This document shows positions 24,301 through 36,260 of a DNA stretch of 64,000 bases, piece by piece. A model generated the notes under the pieces. It had not been told where the DNA came from. It ran no database searches and was given only the letters and a program-made list of their open reading frames with translations. Source of the DNA: Tetrapyrgos nigripes (taxonomy: Eukaryota; Basidiomycota; Agaricomycetes; Agaricales; Campanellaceae). Every line of letters starts with the position of its first letter. Position 1 is the first letter of the stretch. Made by a program: the position numbers and the translations under genes. Location: assembly GCA_013368315.1 (NCBI GenBank), contig JAACJM010000063.1, positions 332,118-396,117 on the forward strand. Direction: 5' to 3'.

Positions 24301-25640
24301 GATATACCTCACCTGTGTCTTTGCCGCTCACCTGTCTTTGTTGTTGTCAACCATCACTATGTATGATTTTGGGGAGCTGTGTGTTCCTTTTGGCTACCTG
24401 TTGTCATTGTACTCATTGCATCTAGGTCCCCTGAATTCGTGGATTGGGTACTTTCCCATCTTTCCATGGATGAGTTGATGCCCTTCTCCATCTCTTATTT
24501 CAATTTCTGAAGCTGTACACTCCAACAAGGCCCAACTTCACTCTCTGAAACATTTACAGTGCCACACTCAGTTTATTATTTCTGGTTCAGTTGTCCATTT
24601 ACTGGGTTAACAAGAACCATTTTATGGTGCATGTAGTGAGAAAAGATCGCACAGTTTGGCTCAATGATGGCATGCATGGAAACACTTCATCACCAGAAGG
24701 AGGATATAACACCACAATGCTACTTATAATGATCCTGCATGTTCCTACATATATATATGCCCAACATTGATCTTTATCCCTGATGTAATATAGTAATCGT
24801 CTTGCCAGCAACAGCCTGGCCTCTACCCCCCAGTGAGAAATGATATGCATGAAAATGAAACGCATACCTGAGCAATTGGCTAAGAGTGTCCGTAGTCACC
24901 GTTGGGAAGATACAACTCGAAGCGTATTCAAGCTGGGTATGGTGAGTGATTGCACACAGCAATTCACGAAATATGATAGCTGCACAGTAGCAGACTATAT
25001 TTTTGTAGGCGTGTGAGGAATGTGAGGAAAGAGTTGACGCGTTACAAGTTGACGCATTATTGCAGTGCCACGTTCGCCACTGCAGCCAAACAAAGATACA
25101 TTTGGAGACACCAAGCTTCTAAGTTCTCCTGCATGAAACTGCCACAAATTTTGTTTCGGGCAGTCTCCAGCATTATAGGTTCAGCCTAGATGCTCACTGT
25201 GCCAAGATGCGTTCTTAGCCCGGCTCACCTCGTCACTTCCCTCTTGCTCGTACCGCAGACACATACTGCAACTCAGGTAAGCCATAGCATCATGCCCAAC
25301 ACGTATGGCCTGAATGTATTTTTTTATAGCAAAAACGAATCACAAACTTTGATGACAAGAATACCCCGCGATCCAGGTTTTATCGAGTAAGTTCATTATA
25401 TTATGCATACAGCCGTTTCTCTGAACTACATTACAGAGTATCAATCTCAGGTCAAGACCGGTCACAATCTCCATCCATTCGTGTGCTCCCTTTTTAGATG
25501 GTCTGGGCAACGGAAACGGTCAAACAATCAGAATACTCACTTTTTATCAAGTAAGCACTTGCATACAGCCATTTCTCTGAGCTACATTACAGAGTATCAA
25601 TATCATGATCAGCTAAGCTCTCTATTCCCAGGTCAAGACC
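24300..25640. other. No gene recognised; one imperfect direct repeat
   Basis: Open frames here are short and overlap on both strands. Bases 25405-25500 and 25560-25679 are imperfect direct repeats (CATACAGCC, ACATTACAGAGTATCAAT, CAATCTCCATCCATTCG). The second copy has a 25-base insertion. The segment 24788-24821 resembles 2347-2378. Confidence 0.4.
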
Positions 25641-25699
25641 AGTCACAATCTCCATCCATTCGCGTGCTCCCGGTTTAGATTCTGCATGACAAAAAGAAT

Positions 25700-27068
25700 G
25701 GACAACAGCACACAAATTACCTGCCACCAGTAGAAGTCTTGCAGGAGTCTCCCCTGGCGTGCTCCCTCCCTCTCTGGTGCAGGTGTCTCCCTCTCCCAGA
25801 CTTGGAGAGCAGTCTGTCCCAAATTTTCCCCCGATCTACCAATGATTATTATCGGCACACCCTCCATCTCCATTGTCTGCTCCTAGCTTCAGGGATGATT
25901 ATACTCCGTTTAGTGGGAAAGTCACTTACTGTTACAGATTGCACCCAATCTTTACACCCAACCTGGATGATGTCATTGACCTCACTAGTCCTTCGGTCAA
26001 AAACATAGACATCACCATGATCGCTTCCAGAGATCAGAGCTTTCCCTCCGTCATGGAAGCCAACATTTCTTGAACGTCGTTCGTTGGTCGTCACAGCAAA
26101 TGTCCTGAGTCTTTCTGCACCCGAAAGTTTGTAGAGAGCGACACCCTGTGACGTATCATCCAGAATATATGCATTGTCTTTGACACTGATTGCAGCACCA
26201 CTGCTTTTGAGCAGCTTCAGAAGAAGAAAGACGTCGCTGTTTCAGATCACTTACATCACCATGCTGGTGGTCCTTGTCACAGTAATTTTCCCTCCTTCAT
26301 CGAGTATATGTCTGTTCTACAATGTGAGTCAGCTTGTAAGAACGTCATGTCACATCTACTCCCATTTCGCCATCCTCTCTTCCGAAACTCCAGATTTCGG
26401 GACCACGGGCAGCTGTCTGTCTGAAACCGACCACCTGGGGCCAGTGGTTCTTGATCCTTGTTGATTTTATTGTGGTCAGCCTCATCAATGGGTCAACTAT
26501 GAATCTGTGGACAATCTCAGCCCAATGGACGACAGCCAGCTGGCTGGAGTTCGCATCGAATGCGATGGCTGTTATTTCCTGCCCATTCTCTCCCCCTTCG
26601 AGATGGTTGCAGTACACCTCGGTGAACTAGGATCACAAGTCGAGTCAATGCCCGTCACTCTCAGCAGAAGTTGCTGGCTGCCTACCTCCTGTTCCTTTCA
26701 GCTGCAACGCCAGATGCATAAATATCCATCGTCAGTCCCAAACGCCAGCCCATCATTGGTATCATCTGGTCTAATCATCCATGCTAAAGCAGTCGTAACT
26801 CCCCGGTCACCAGCCCCAGTTGGTGAGCCCAGTAGTTTCTTGTCTTGAAGTTTCCAGACAAGCGTCCCCTCTCAGCCTACATGCACCTGTAAGGCTTTCC
26901 TGCCAAAAAAGTTGTGCACTTACCTCTGGAGGCTACATGACTTCCCAGTGGGTGCGCGGCCACACATGCTACTGCGCCCTGGTGCCCAGCCAGGAGTGCT
27001 TGCAGCTTGTATTTCCCGTTCTTGCTTTTCGGTGCTTTGGAGTTGGTGGTGAAGGTGAAAGGTGTCAT
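25700..27068 (-). CDS. WD40-repeat protein
   Basis: The first exon (27068 to about 26931) encodes a start with ELQALLAGHQG-type sequence (here KLQALLAGHQGAVACVAAHP), the opening of a beta-propeller blade. Further blades follow on the same strand: ALAWMIRPDDTNDGLAFG and DDGYLCIW near 26720-26810, then GQEITAIAFDANSSQLAVVH with PEIWSFGREDGE (26345-26617), then GFHDGGKALISGSDHGDVYVFDRRT (25849-26094), and finally SGENLGQTALQVWE near 25810. The blocks are joined by short introns (for example GTAAGT at 26930). Propellers of this kind act as scaffolds. This subfamily is repeated in mushroom genomes and its partner is unknown. Frame continuity near 26660-26720 is uncertain, so a partly decayed copy is possible. 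Confidence 0.75.
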
Positions 27069-27190
27069 TGAGGAATTTGATAACCCATGACCTCTTTCTC
27101 TTGTATTTCAATGGCCACCCCATACTTCAGGACAGTTTTCTCTATGTTTACTTCTCAGCTCATTTGACGACCAGGACATCTCACGTGTGA

Positions 27191-27370
27191 AGGAATCAGA
27201 GAACAATAACAAGCGCACACCTTTGAATCCTACACATCTTCCTTATCGCAGCTACTTCACATCTTTCTCACATGCCGAGGAACCAGAGAACAATAACAAG
27301 CGTGCACCTTCAAATTCTACACGTGGTCTATCACAGTTTCGCATCTTTCCTTCTGTACTCGCGGTACATC
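27191..27370 (+). repeat. 86-bp tandem duplication
   Basis: The word CAGAGAACAATAACAAGCG recurs at 27198 and 27284, and the following CACCTT...TACAC and CACATCTTTC words recur too, giving two diverged units with an 86-base period. Confidence 0.6.
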
Positions 27371-27636
27371 ACGGTTATCTCACATCTTTCCTTCACTCCC
27401 TTTGCGCCAGCACATGACAACATTTCACAATGTCCTTCCCTTCTCCAAAGTTCTCCACAACTAGTTCCACATTCTCCCTAAGGACCACTGCTTGTCCCAA
27501 AGTCATTCCTCTATATGCTACAGTCATACCCAGACGTGCCGCTTGGTCCCTCTCAATCCATAGAGTCCTCCCGGAGAGGCTTCTATTTCACCCTTACACA
27601 ACATTGAAACATAAAGGGCCGAGCCCCATCTGCATC

Positions 27637-28180
27637 ATGTCTCCAACCTCCTCTGACAGCCCGCCATCACCCATGATGCCTCTGGATGATGAAGGAACAT
27701 CGACTGTCAATGAAGAAACGTCATCAGGTTCCTCTCAAGCAGAGGTCGTACCGATCCACCCTCCAGCCAATGTGGAGCTCACGGTGAAAACAGCAGGGTG
27801 GGATGAACATCAACAAAAAGAATATCGGGTAAGCGTAGTCGCTTATCTCTCATTCAGGGGATTGCCAGGGCAGCGATTAAAAAGTATCTTGACGCGACCT
27901 TGAACTTGAACAATCAAAACCAGCTCACGAAGGAAAAGGCCAGGAACCATGTCAGTGCTGCATTTAATTGTACTGTTCAAGCTATATTGATTGGTCTTAC
28001 AGATAGAGAATGCTATAGAGTTATTCAGAGATCATGCAGATCATTGGGGTGCCAATCTCCTTCTCAGAGATCAGCTGAAGACTATGAAGGATACAGAAGC
28101 AGCCAGGGTGAGAAGGACGGAGAAAGGGAAAGACAGGCAAGGAGACGGGGGGGTTTGTGGAAAAGACAGCGGTGCATCCC
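27637..28180 (+). CDS. Unidentified low-complexity protein, partial
   Basis: The ATG at 27637 opens a Ser/Pro/Asp/Glu-rich stretch (SPTSSDSPPSPMMPLDDEG), then a charged segment VELTVKTAGWDEHQQKEYR before a likely GT donor near 27830. A following exon reads RAAIKKYLDATLNL (about 27868-27910). Composition suggests an intrinsically disordered N-terminus. No domain is recognised. It may belong with the coiled-coil gene downstream. Confidence 0.35.
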
Positions 28181-28837
28181 AGGGTAACAGGCGGCCTTCA
28201 AGAAAGAAGGGTTCTTCCTAATTTCAACTCCAACATTCCCTTTGACCAATAGTACTATGCCTAATTGTCTATGATTGTGTTCTCTCCGGCTGGGCTTTTA
28301 AGCTTCATGTAGTTCTTTTGGTGATCCTGAGTCAACATGATGCAATGCGTCAATTTCTGCATCCGATGGTCCTGACGCATTGGTAGCACTCGACCGTGTC
28401 TCTTGTTATCTTCACGCTAGCTGACTTATCGAAGAACGAGAAGGCAGCTGTTCTCTTCACGCTAGTCATCTGACTAACGAGAAGGAGGCAGCTGTTCTTA
28501 TTGTTATCTTCATGCTAGTCACTGAGCACGCGTCAAATCTCATTTTCTCAAGCCACTGAGAGGTACGACTTGTCGTATTCCTCTTCCCATATTCCTCTTC
28601 CTTCTCCTGAACTCGCAGCAGGCTGCACCTCAATCTTCCACTCGTTAACTTCACAAAAATGACATGTACCACATACAATGTCAATGATGTATGTTCTTAC
28701 TTTCATCGACGATACTCATGTAAACTGATTCGGTACTATAGGCATCTCATGTCTTTAATGTTGTTGCCATCAGGATATCCACCACATCTTCGAAACATCT
28801 TGTCCGAGTCCCGACCGTCTCCTCACGGCCACCCAGG

Positions 28838-29203
28838 TTGCATCAAGTCGAACAGATGCCATTGCTTGAGCATCAATTAGAATCTTGGCCATTTCTCCAG
28901 CCATATGTCCATGACACTGACGTGGTGTACCGAAAAACACGTTTTCGGTTATTCTTCAGACGACACAAACGCCTCCCTGTAAATCCAGCTCTCTTTGTTC
29001 ACGGGGACATCATCATTATGCGAGTTGGCAAGAAGAATGCCAGAAGGGAGATGCCAAAAAGGCTCAAGTCATCGCAAAGCAGTCAGTATTGTGCTTTTGC
29101 TTTTGAAGACATTGCTTACATGCTGCTTCACAGCTTTGCTCCTCATCTCCAGTGGTTCCAGGAGTGTCGTGGGCGACAACTACCTCAGTTGCTTCAATTG
29201 TAG
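28838..29203 (+). CDS. Unidentified protein fragment
   Basis: A 121-codon frame contains basic patches (KTRFRLFFRRHKRLPVNP) and VHGDIIIMRVGKKN, which looks like a folded rather than random sequence. No family is recognised. Upstream coding near 28740-28840 is in another frame. It lies between repeats and may be part of a transposon passenger gene. Confidence 0.3.
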   Translation: MHQVEQMPLLEHQLESWPFLQPYVHDTDVVYRKTRFRLFFRRHKRLPVNPALFVHGDIIIMRVGKKNARREMPKRLKSSQSSQYCAFAFEDIAYMLLHSFAPHLQWFQECRGRQLPQLLQL

Positions 29204-29700
29204 AGTTGAATGTACCGTACATCATCAATAATGAGGTTCTCATTCTAAAACGTTGAACAATGTTTATATGCGGTCACCTCCTTGTGTATGGAACCAAATT
29301 CACACTTCTGGCCGGAATCGTGCGTGAACTCTCCATTTGTCTTCCAGTGCCAAGTCAGGGAAATGACGAACGTGTATTCATTATTGTCCCATCACCTTGT
29401 AGGTTCTAGGGCTCAAACCTCGAGAACTGATTCCACTTGCTCGCTCTAGGGAATTTTTGATCCTAAAAATGGAGGACATTTGGTGCTTTCGTCAGCCCTT
29501 TTTGTTCTCCAAGTCTCCAATTCTCTTCTTGCACCAACACGAGTCAGGTGTGTAGCACATTTTCCGTACTGAGAACCTACTTTTAATAACCCCTCTTCGT
29601 GCAGTTACACCTCATACGGCCTGGTGCCCCAGCTGAAATCAACCACAGTCATTACCCGTTCCTTTTCAACCCTATTTTTCTACTTTAATAACGTTTTATC

Positions 29701-31645
29701 ATGAGCAATGATGGCCCCGCTGGCAGTTCATTTTCTGGAGCAAAGGTATGGGAATACAATTGTCTCCTGAAACCGAGAAATGATTTTTCTACCACACAGG
29801 AGCTCCCAGCTCTGCCTCCAGCTTCATCAAGATACAATGTTCTCTCATACTTCATGGGACCAACAACATCTGACGAAAACAATCTGAATGAAACTCAGTC
29901 GTCCAACAGACAATCCATACCCTTATCCTGTAAACGCGGAGTCGAAGCCAATGATGACGAAGTTGGACCTGACAGGAACATTGGGCCCCATGGAGAAAAA
30001 TTTCGCGCTGGGGCAGGACTGACCCAAGAAGATTTCAACAAGGTGAGTGGTTACCAACTGCACATAGGCAGTGACTTACAATGTTCTTAGGAGCGCGCAG
30101 CAAAAGAAAAACTGGAGCTTGCCCTCAAAGAAGCCAACAACGATCTATCTTTCCAAAGAAGCGAGATATCGAAGTTGAAGGAGCTTCTGCAGGATGAATC
30201 AATGCAGCGGGATGTGGACGATGAACTGGTACGTGAAGCAGGTCGTTTCCTCTTATTACTTTTTCTCTTTTTCTCGTTTCTGTAGTACTGATAGGTCCTT
30301 TTTACAAGCAATCACAACTCCGAGAAGCACGACAACAGTACGAAATTCTTCAGGAGACCGCTTCAGGCTACCATGATCTGTATAGCCAGTCGGAAAAGGT
30401 CATATCAGAGTTGGTGAGCATTCACCACCATATTTCGTGACGGCTACCTGAGATACCAATTCCTTCAGTGAACCGGGATGGAGCAGATGGTATGCTGTTG
30501 TCAGATAGCTCCAATCTGTGAGACTGATTCTTAACTCATATCAGCGCAGTCAATTTGCTGAAGATGTTCAAAAAGTCTGCCAAGACTTGGTGAGTGCCTC
30601 CTTAACTTACATCCTCAACTCATGTGACCTCGTAACAGTCCACTCAATTCACCGTCGAAATGCAAAAAGCCCAGCGGGACTTGGTGAGTGCTTCTTTAGC
30701 CTGTTTTGATAGAGGTTGACGACGTGATATTGTCAGCTACAAAAGGACAACGAGATACAAACTCTCCGAGCCAAACCCAAACACTCAGCTCAATTGCCAC
30801 CCTCGTCCCAATCTCAGCCATCTCAGCCATCTCAAAGTCGCGGCGACAATCGGGATGTAGACATGGATCGTCCTCAGGTTACTTCTACCCCTCCTCGCCA
30901 TTCAGGAACCGCTTGTGTCAGCAGATCAACCACCTCTGATTCCGTCCCCACTAGCGCTGCTCCTACCACTGGAGAGGCTGGGTTTGCAGCACTCTTTTGA
31001 GAGTTCACAGGTGATATCAAACAACTCCTACAAAACTCACAGACTCCACCGGCCTCCACACAAGGGACACCCACGTCTGCAGCCAAACGTCGTGGGAAGC
31101 GTGCAATGAAGCAGGGCAGCTATGGCCATAAAATGGAGCTGAAGAAGACGGCTTATGATGTTTTGTCCCCCAAAATCAGGAAACAGCTGAATGTATGTGT
31201 ATCTTGTTGTTGCCTGCCCAGACACGACGCTCACTTTTGTCCCAAGACTGATATCCTCGATGAGTTCAAGGAACTTTGCGGGATCAAGACTCTTCACAGC
31301 GGCAATTATCAACCTGTCGACGAAGAAATTGCTCTCAGTCATCTTATCAGAACTCACGCTGGTCCCCGGGGTGAACTCCAGTATTCTCTCTACTTTGGCG
31401 AGAATTGGAAACAGATCCCATGGAACAAGATCGTTGTCTCAAACAAGGCTGCGGCAGTATTTGGAGCATTAGATGATGCGGGAAAGACAGTTGACTTGTC
31501 GTCAGAAGTAATGCAAGCTATCATTTGGAGTTTCGTGGTGCAGGTCCAGGGTGCATACAAGAGGTCTCTTCCTCATGCAGATGAAAACGAGGCAGAAGCT
31601 GATGCTCGAGTAAAAGAGTATAGAGACTACACAAATGATTGCTGA
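29701..31645 (+). pseudogene. Coiled-coil protein, unidentified, with nonsense codon
   Basis: Exon blocks in order are 29701-29745 (MSNDGPAGSSFSGAK), 29800-30045, a coiled-coil block near 30090-30230 (KEKLELALKEANNDLSFQR, SKLKELLQDES), further helical pieces near 30310-30410 and 30540-30740, then a Gln/Ser/Pro-rich linker (30780-30990), a basic patch KRRGKRAMKQG (about 31085-31120), and a 179-residue C-terminal block (31106-31645, YDVLSPKIRKQLN, EEIALSHLIRTH). TGA at 30998-31000 stands in the middle of the continuous frame (A-L-F-stop-E-F-T-G-D), where a CGA Arg codon would fit. No enzymatic motif is visible. Such genes often accompany DNA transposons, but this is inference. Confidence 0.45.
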
Positions 31646-31676
31646 GCTTCTCCTAGGATTATCGACATCGATACAG

Positions 31677-32400
31677 TGTCTGCGTTATTGTTCTGCATCA
31701 CGTGTGTGAAGGAGTAGTCAACTCGCGTCAGTCCAATCTATTGTCTTGACTCCCATCTTCCTCTCGCTCTGTCTCTCTCCTCCACACTCTCTAGCATTCG
31801 AATTCGTTTCGGTGCTACAATATCTGAAGACGAATGCGTTTTGTCCTCTGGTGCAGATAGAATGTGCTTCTATCTGTCCAATTCAGTGTTTCTTGGTGAA
31901 GGAGACACCGTTGTGAAGATCTGCAGTACAGTAGCAAGGTCTTTTTCCCTCCTCCTCCTTTTCTTTTCAAGCTGATGCTTATACATTCCAGGTGTTCCTC
32001 ATTCTTTCGAAACCGGAACCAAGTGTAAACTTTCACTGATGCTTTGTATCTTAAATATCAGGTGCGTTGACTTGTGACTGGGGGCCGTTCTGCAATGCTG
32101 ACACTTCTCATTATTCTTACGATTTTTCAGACTACCTCCGATTGGCAAAAACCAACCATTATGACAGACAAGCCCAAGCAAGAGTGCATGTCCACTTTCG
32201 CTGCATCTCACGCTTTGAGTCAATAGATTTAGTAGTGTTCTCATTGACCTCGTCAAGACTTCAAGCAGGAAGAGGACCATCTCTCACAAATGGAAGCCTA
32301 ATCCAAGCCCCTCCAAATTGAAGGTTTCGGTTACTTTAGCCATGAGCAGGACCAGCTGAGTGACCAACAGAGCTTGGAATGCTCGATCATTTCAAGGACC
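31677..32400 (+). repeat. Dispersed repeat RB, copy 2
   Basis: This copy matches copy 3 (34424-35092) from GTCCAATCTATTGTCTTGAC to GATCATTTCAAGGACCG, and it matches the reverse complement of copy 1 from base 31677 on. Divergence between copies 2 and 3 is low, with scattered substitutions and a few small indels. Confidence 0.8.
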
Positions 32401-32411
32401 GTAACAACAAC

Positions 32412-32636
32412 GAGGTAACTAGAGCCCTCGGGGTTGCAATGGTGTTGGAGAGTGCTGTTCAAGTTGGACAGAGCATGGAAATTGATGAGTGGGCCAGCAG
32501 TTGTGAATATTTTAGTGGAAGCTAGAGCTGCTGCTGATGCTCATGGTGTAGCTGAGGGGAACAACGACGAGGTAACTGGAGCCCTCGGGGTTGCAATGGT
32601 GTTGGAGAGTGTTGTTCAAGTTGGACAGAATCTCGT
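32412..32636 (+). repeat. 157-bp partial tandem duplication
   Basis: GAGGTAACT followed by GAGCCCTCGGGGTTGCAATGG recurs at 32412 and 32569, and the two copies continue in step for about 65 bases. The bases between them (32475-32545) match 35117-35180, next to repeat RB copy 3. Confidence 0.75.
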
Positions 32637-32639
32637 AAG

Positions 32640-34423
32640 TGTTTTGATCCAATTTCTGCAGCTTTGAGCTGTAATAACGGGCTTCTCGGATTTGAAAATG
32701 GCACTCAAGGTAACCTCTACGGCAATTCAGGTGTGTTTTTATCTCTTACCAGTAATCCTCTTCCACTGATTATACCATTACCTACAGAACGCTTCAATCA
32801 CATTGCAGGCCATGCTTTCGACTACAGCACATATCCTGTTGCGAGATTCATGGTCAAGGCCAAATGGAGGATGCAGTCAGAGTGTGGTTACCAACTCCTG
32901 GTACCTCTGATTCTAATCAGACCTTTGCACAGTGGTGTTATTCCACTCCGGTCTTCCGAGGTCAGTTGGTTTTCCTCTTCCTCTATGTGTTAGTTTTAAT
33001 CGTCAACTCCTGCTTTCCAGCTATGACAATAATGGCCGAGATTGCTTGCGTAACCGATAGTCATAAGGCTCTGCAATGTAGTTACTAACTTTTCCTGTCT
33101 TTTGGGGACCAACCCAAAGGCTGCTTGCTGAATCACCGAGGCTTATATTGGGCCATATAAGGCCATGTGTATCTTTCCTCGTGAAGTGACGAATCCTGAC
33201 ACCGATAAGCAACTTGCACTCGCATGTATGTCTTCTCACCTCTGTAGAGTCTTCTTCTCTGATTGACATATCCTTTCTAGTATCGCCCTCGACGTTCATA
33301 TCTCCAAAATATGTAAAAGGGCGACGTTATCGTCGCCTGACAATTTGCCATTGAAGTATTTAGTTTCCAGTGGGGAGAAGATATCAGATTCTGTATGTGT
33401 GCATCGCTTTCTGGACAGTTGCTTCAAGGTTGAAGGCTACTTGGTAAGCGCTTATCTGCTTGTACAAGTCTGCATCCAAGCTGATAACGATTCTATTGGC
33501 AGGTATTACGCTGCACCTACCATTCACCATGCTATTCTTACATCCCAGCCTGATGACATTTCTGCATGCTGTCTTCCTCATCCCAGTCCTGGAGGCCCTT
33601 TCCACTATTGATAAGCAAAAGTGCGGGCAGTTCTGGAGGTCACAATTTGCCGAGGTGGACCTTGAAGGAATATTAATAGTTGTGCGACACCCATCCATAT
33701 CCCATAGTTTCAACATCTCTCTGGGTGATATAAAGGCCTGCTGCAACGCTGCTCACATCACTCTGCAAGCCTTCTTCTCTACTACTTACTCACTGGCGGG
33801 GCGTCACGTCTTTAATTGGCAGGAAAATGCCATTTTTGGCCTGTGTCCCAGCTTCCACCTGACACTGTGCTCATGCAGGAGAAAGAAGGCGCCAGATATT
33901 GGGTGAGGAAACTCGATGGTGTAACCCCTTGGCATTTCTTGAGAGGCGGTGACTCCTCTGTATCATCAGACAAGGCATGGGATGCATCTATCGCTCTCCA
34001 AATCTCGGTTACTGAGATACGTCATTTCTGTCGTCGTTATCATATGTCTTGGCCAAGTCGCCTGGGCAAAGATTCTCTGAGGTCGTATTTAGACAGGTGG
34101 TATCAGGAAGGACGTTGGCAGACGCAGACGATGGTATTGGTCGTGACGATACACAAGAGTCCAAGACGCAGGTGAGTGCTTGCACTTCAATAAAACAACA
34201 TTTTCTAATTTTGTCGGTTCAAAGCATGATTTTGATCTTGAATTACATGGAACTGGGGAGGTTTATACCATCTACGCTGGGGGATGTCATGAAACATTCT
34301 GAGCTCGTCCTGCTCTCAGAGTTCAACGAGACGTTTGCAGAACTTATTCGAAGGCCAAATGCACAAGCCTTCCTCAATTATAATGACATGTTCATGCAAA
34401 CTCTCGCTGCGACTCCAGAGTCA
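32640..34423 (+). other. Unidentified decayed coding region between two RB copies
   Basis: Plus-strand pieces with protein-like composition include ERFNHIAGHAFDYSTYP and FMVKAKWRMQSECGYQ (32790-32900), CIFPREVTNPDTDKQL near 33170, and RYWVRKLDGVTPWHFLRGG with DKAWDASIALQISVTEIRHF (33890-34080). No continuous frame or known domain is seen. The region is flanked by direct RB copies, so it could be part of one composite mobile element. Confidence 0.35.
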
Positions 34424-35092
34424 GTCTAATCTATTGTCTTGACTCCCATCTTCCTCTCGCTCTGTCTCTCTCCTCCACACTCTCTAGCATTCGAATTCGT
34501 TTCAGTGCTACAATATCAGAAGACGAATGTGTTTCGTCCTCTGGTGCAGATAGAATGCACTTCTATCTGTCCAATTCAGTGTTTCTTGGTGAAGGAGACA
34601 CCGTTGTGAAGATCTGCAGTACAGTAGCAAGGTCTTTTTCCCTCCTCCTCCTTTTCTTTTCAAGCTGACGCTTATACACTCCAGGTGTTCCTCATTCTTT
34701 CGAAACCGGAACCAAGTGTAAACTTTCACTGGTGATTTGTATCTTAAATATCAGGTGTGTTGACTTGTGACTGGGGCTGTTCTGCAATGCTGACACTTCT
34801 CATTATTCTTACGATTTTTCAGACCACCTCCAATTGGCAAAAACTAACCATTATGACAGACAAGCCCAAGGAGTGCATGTCCACTTTCGCTGCCTCTCAT
34901 GCTTTGACTCAATAGATTTAGTAGTGTTCTCATTGACCTCGTCAAGACTTCAAGCAGGAAGAGGACCATCTCTCACAAATGGAAGGCTAATCCAAGCCCC
35001 CTCCAAATTGAATGTTTCGGTCACTTTGGCCATGAGCAGGACTAGCTGAGTGACCAGCAGCTTGGAATGCTCGATCATTTCAAGGACCGTGG
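34424..35092 (+). repeat. Dispersed repeat RB, copy 3
   Basis: This is a direct copy of 31727-32400. Its right end abuts a host-gene fragment (the two-BTB pseudogene). Confidence 0.8.
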
Positions 35093-35116
35093 AAGGTCTC
35101 GGTGCGAGGTTTGGGA

Positions 35117-36260
35117 AGAGCATGGAAATTGATGGGTGGGCCAGTAGTTGCGAATGTTTTAGCGGAAACCAGAGCTGCTGCTGTTTCTAGGGCATCTTCT
35201 TTGACATCTGTTGCAAGCTCAGTCAGACAGAAGAAAGGAAAGAAGGCCAAAGCTCTGGCAGCGTCCACGACTGAGAATGTTGCCAAGATCAAGCCTTTCA
35301 CCGTCCCAGTACACAGTGTCGTCTTGACTGCACGGCGCAGAGTTTTGCGGGACGTCCTTTCTTCGACTAAGGATGTGATAATCCAGGACTCGGCCTCCTC
35401 AGTCAGCGTTCGGGTTTTCAACACAACTTCGAAATCCTTCACGATCGAAACACGGCGATAGGTGGAGTTTTCAGTTGTGCATCCCTTGGCGATCCTCGTT
35501 TTACTGGAGTACCTCTACACCGATGATGTTTGTGGCTATTTGGGATCGTCGAGTTGCGAAAGCATTGGATTTTGGCAGTATTAGTCACTCGAGGGAGTTT
35601 GTCACGATTATGAAGGAGTATCATGTGTCTCTCTCACTGGCATCAGAAATCAAGTGCGACCTTCAATCTCTTGGACAGTTGCTTGACTTGCCAGTGTTTT
35701 TGTGTGGCATGGAGAGCTCTGTCAAGAAGCCGGTGGCGTTGACGCTGCGAAACGATCTGGAAATCCTGTTCTGGGGAGTTAAACGTAATAATGAGTTGCC
35801 TGGTGCTCCGAAGAAACGCATGGACGCTTCACTGGCCACACATCTGGACATCGTCCTACAGCTGGCTGAAGGGAAGGAGGTTTACATGCATTCTGCTATT
35901 CTGAGGGCTCATTCAGTCTACTTTGAGGATTTTTTGGGAGATGAACTTGAGCGTGCGGTCGAGTTGAGTGTCTCACTGGAGAAATCAAGATGCTTTGAGG
36001 CATTGTGGAAGAAGATCTCAGAGAAAGAAAACTTGCTCGGGAACACTCTCAGCTCAACCAATCTGAAGGCATTTCCGAGTCCATTGGAGAACAAGAGGAT
36101 TTGGAGACGAAGGTGTTCAGGATTTTTGACCACCTCCAGCAATCCCTCTCCAAAGTACCAAGGTGCATCTGCGAACGTTTCCCACCACACCTGTTCCACT
36201 GTTTCGAGTATGCGAGCAGAATTCCACAGAAAAGTTCCTCCCATTGACGGTTCTCGTAGT
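35117..36260 (+). pseudogene. BTB/POZ-domain protein fragment (IBtk/RCC1-BTB-like)
   Basis: Two BTB-like halves are readable in different frames. The first (35290-35460) reads PFTVPVHSVVLTARRRVLRDVLSS, then continues in another frame near 35475-35560 as HPLAILVLLEYLYTDD. The second (35640-35980) reads IKCDLQSLGQLLDLPVF, then the BTB core HLDIVLQLAEGKEVYMHSAI and LRAHSVYFEDFLGDE. Paired BTB folds with this spacing are known from inhibitor-of-Bruton-kinase-like fungal proteins that begin with ankyrin and RCC1 repeats and act as ubiquitin-ligase adaptors. Those N-terminal repeats are absent here. Frameshifts and stops separate the pieces, so this is a 5'-truncated, decayed fragment. It begins directly beside repeat RB, which suggests it was carried or broken by it. 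Confidence 0.65.

Noticed and set aside
31677..35092. RB copies 2 and 3 as the two LTRs of one retrotransposon
   Set aside because: They are direct and similar, but no TG/CA ends, target duplication, primer site, polypurine tract or pol domain was found, and copy 1 stands alone in inverted orientation.
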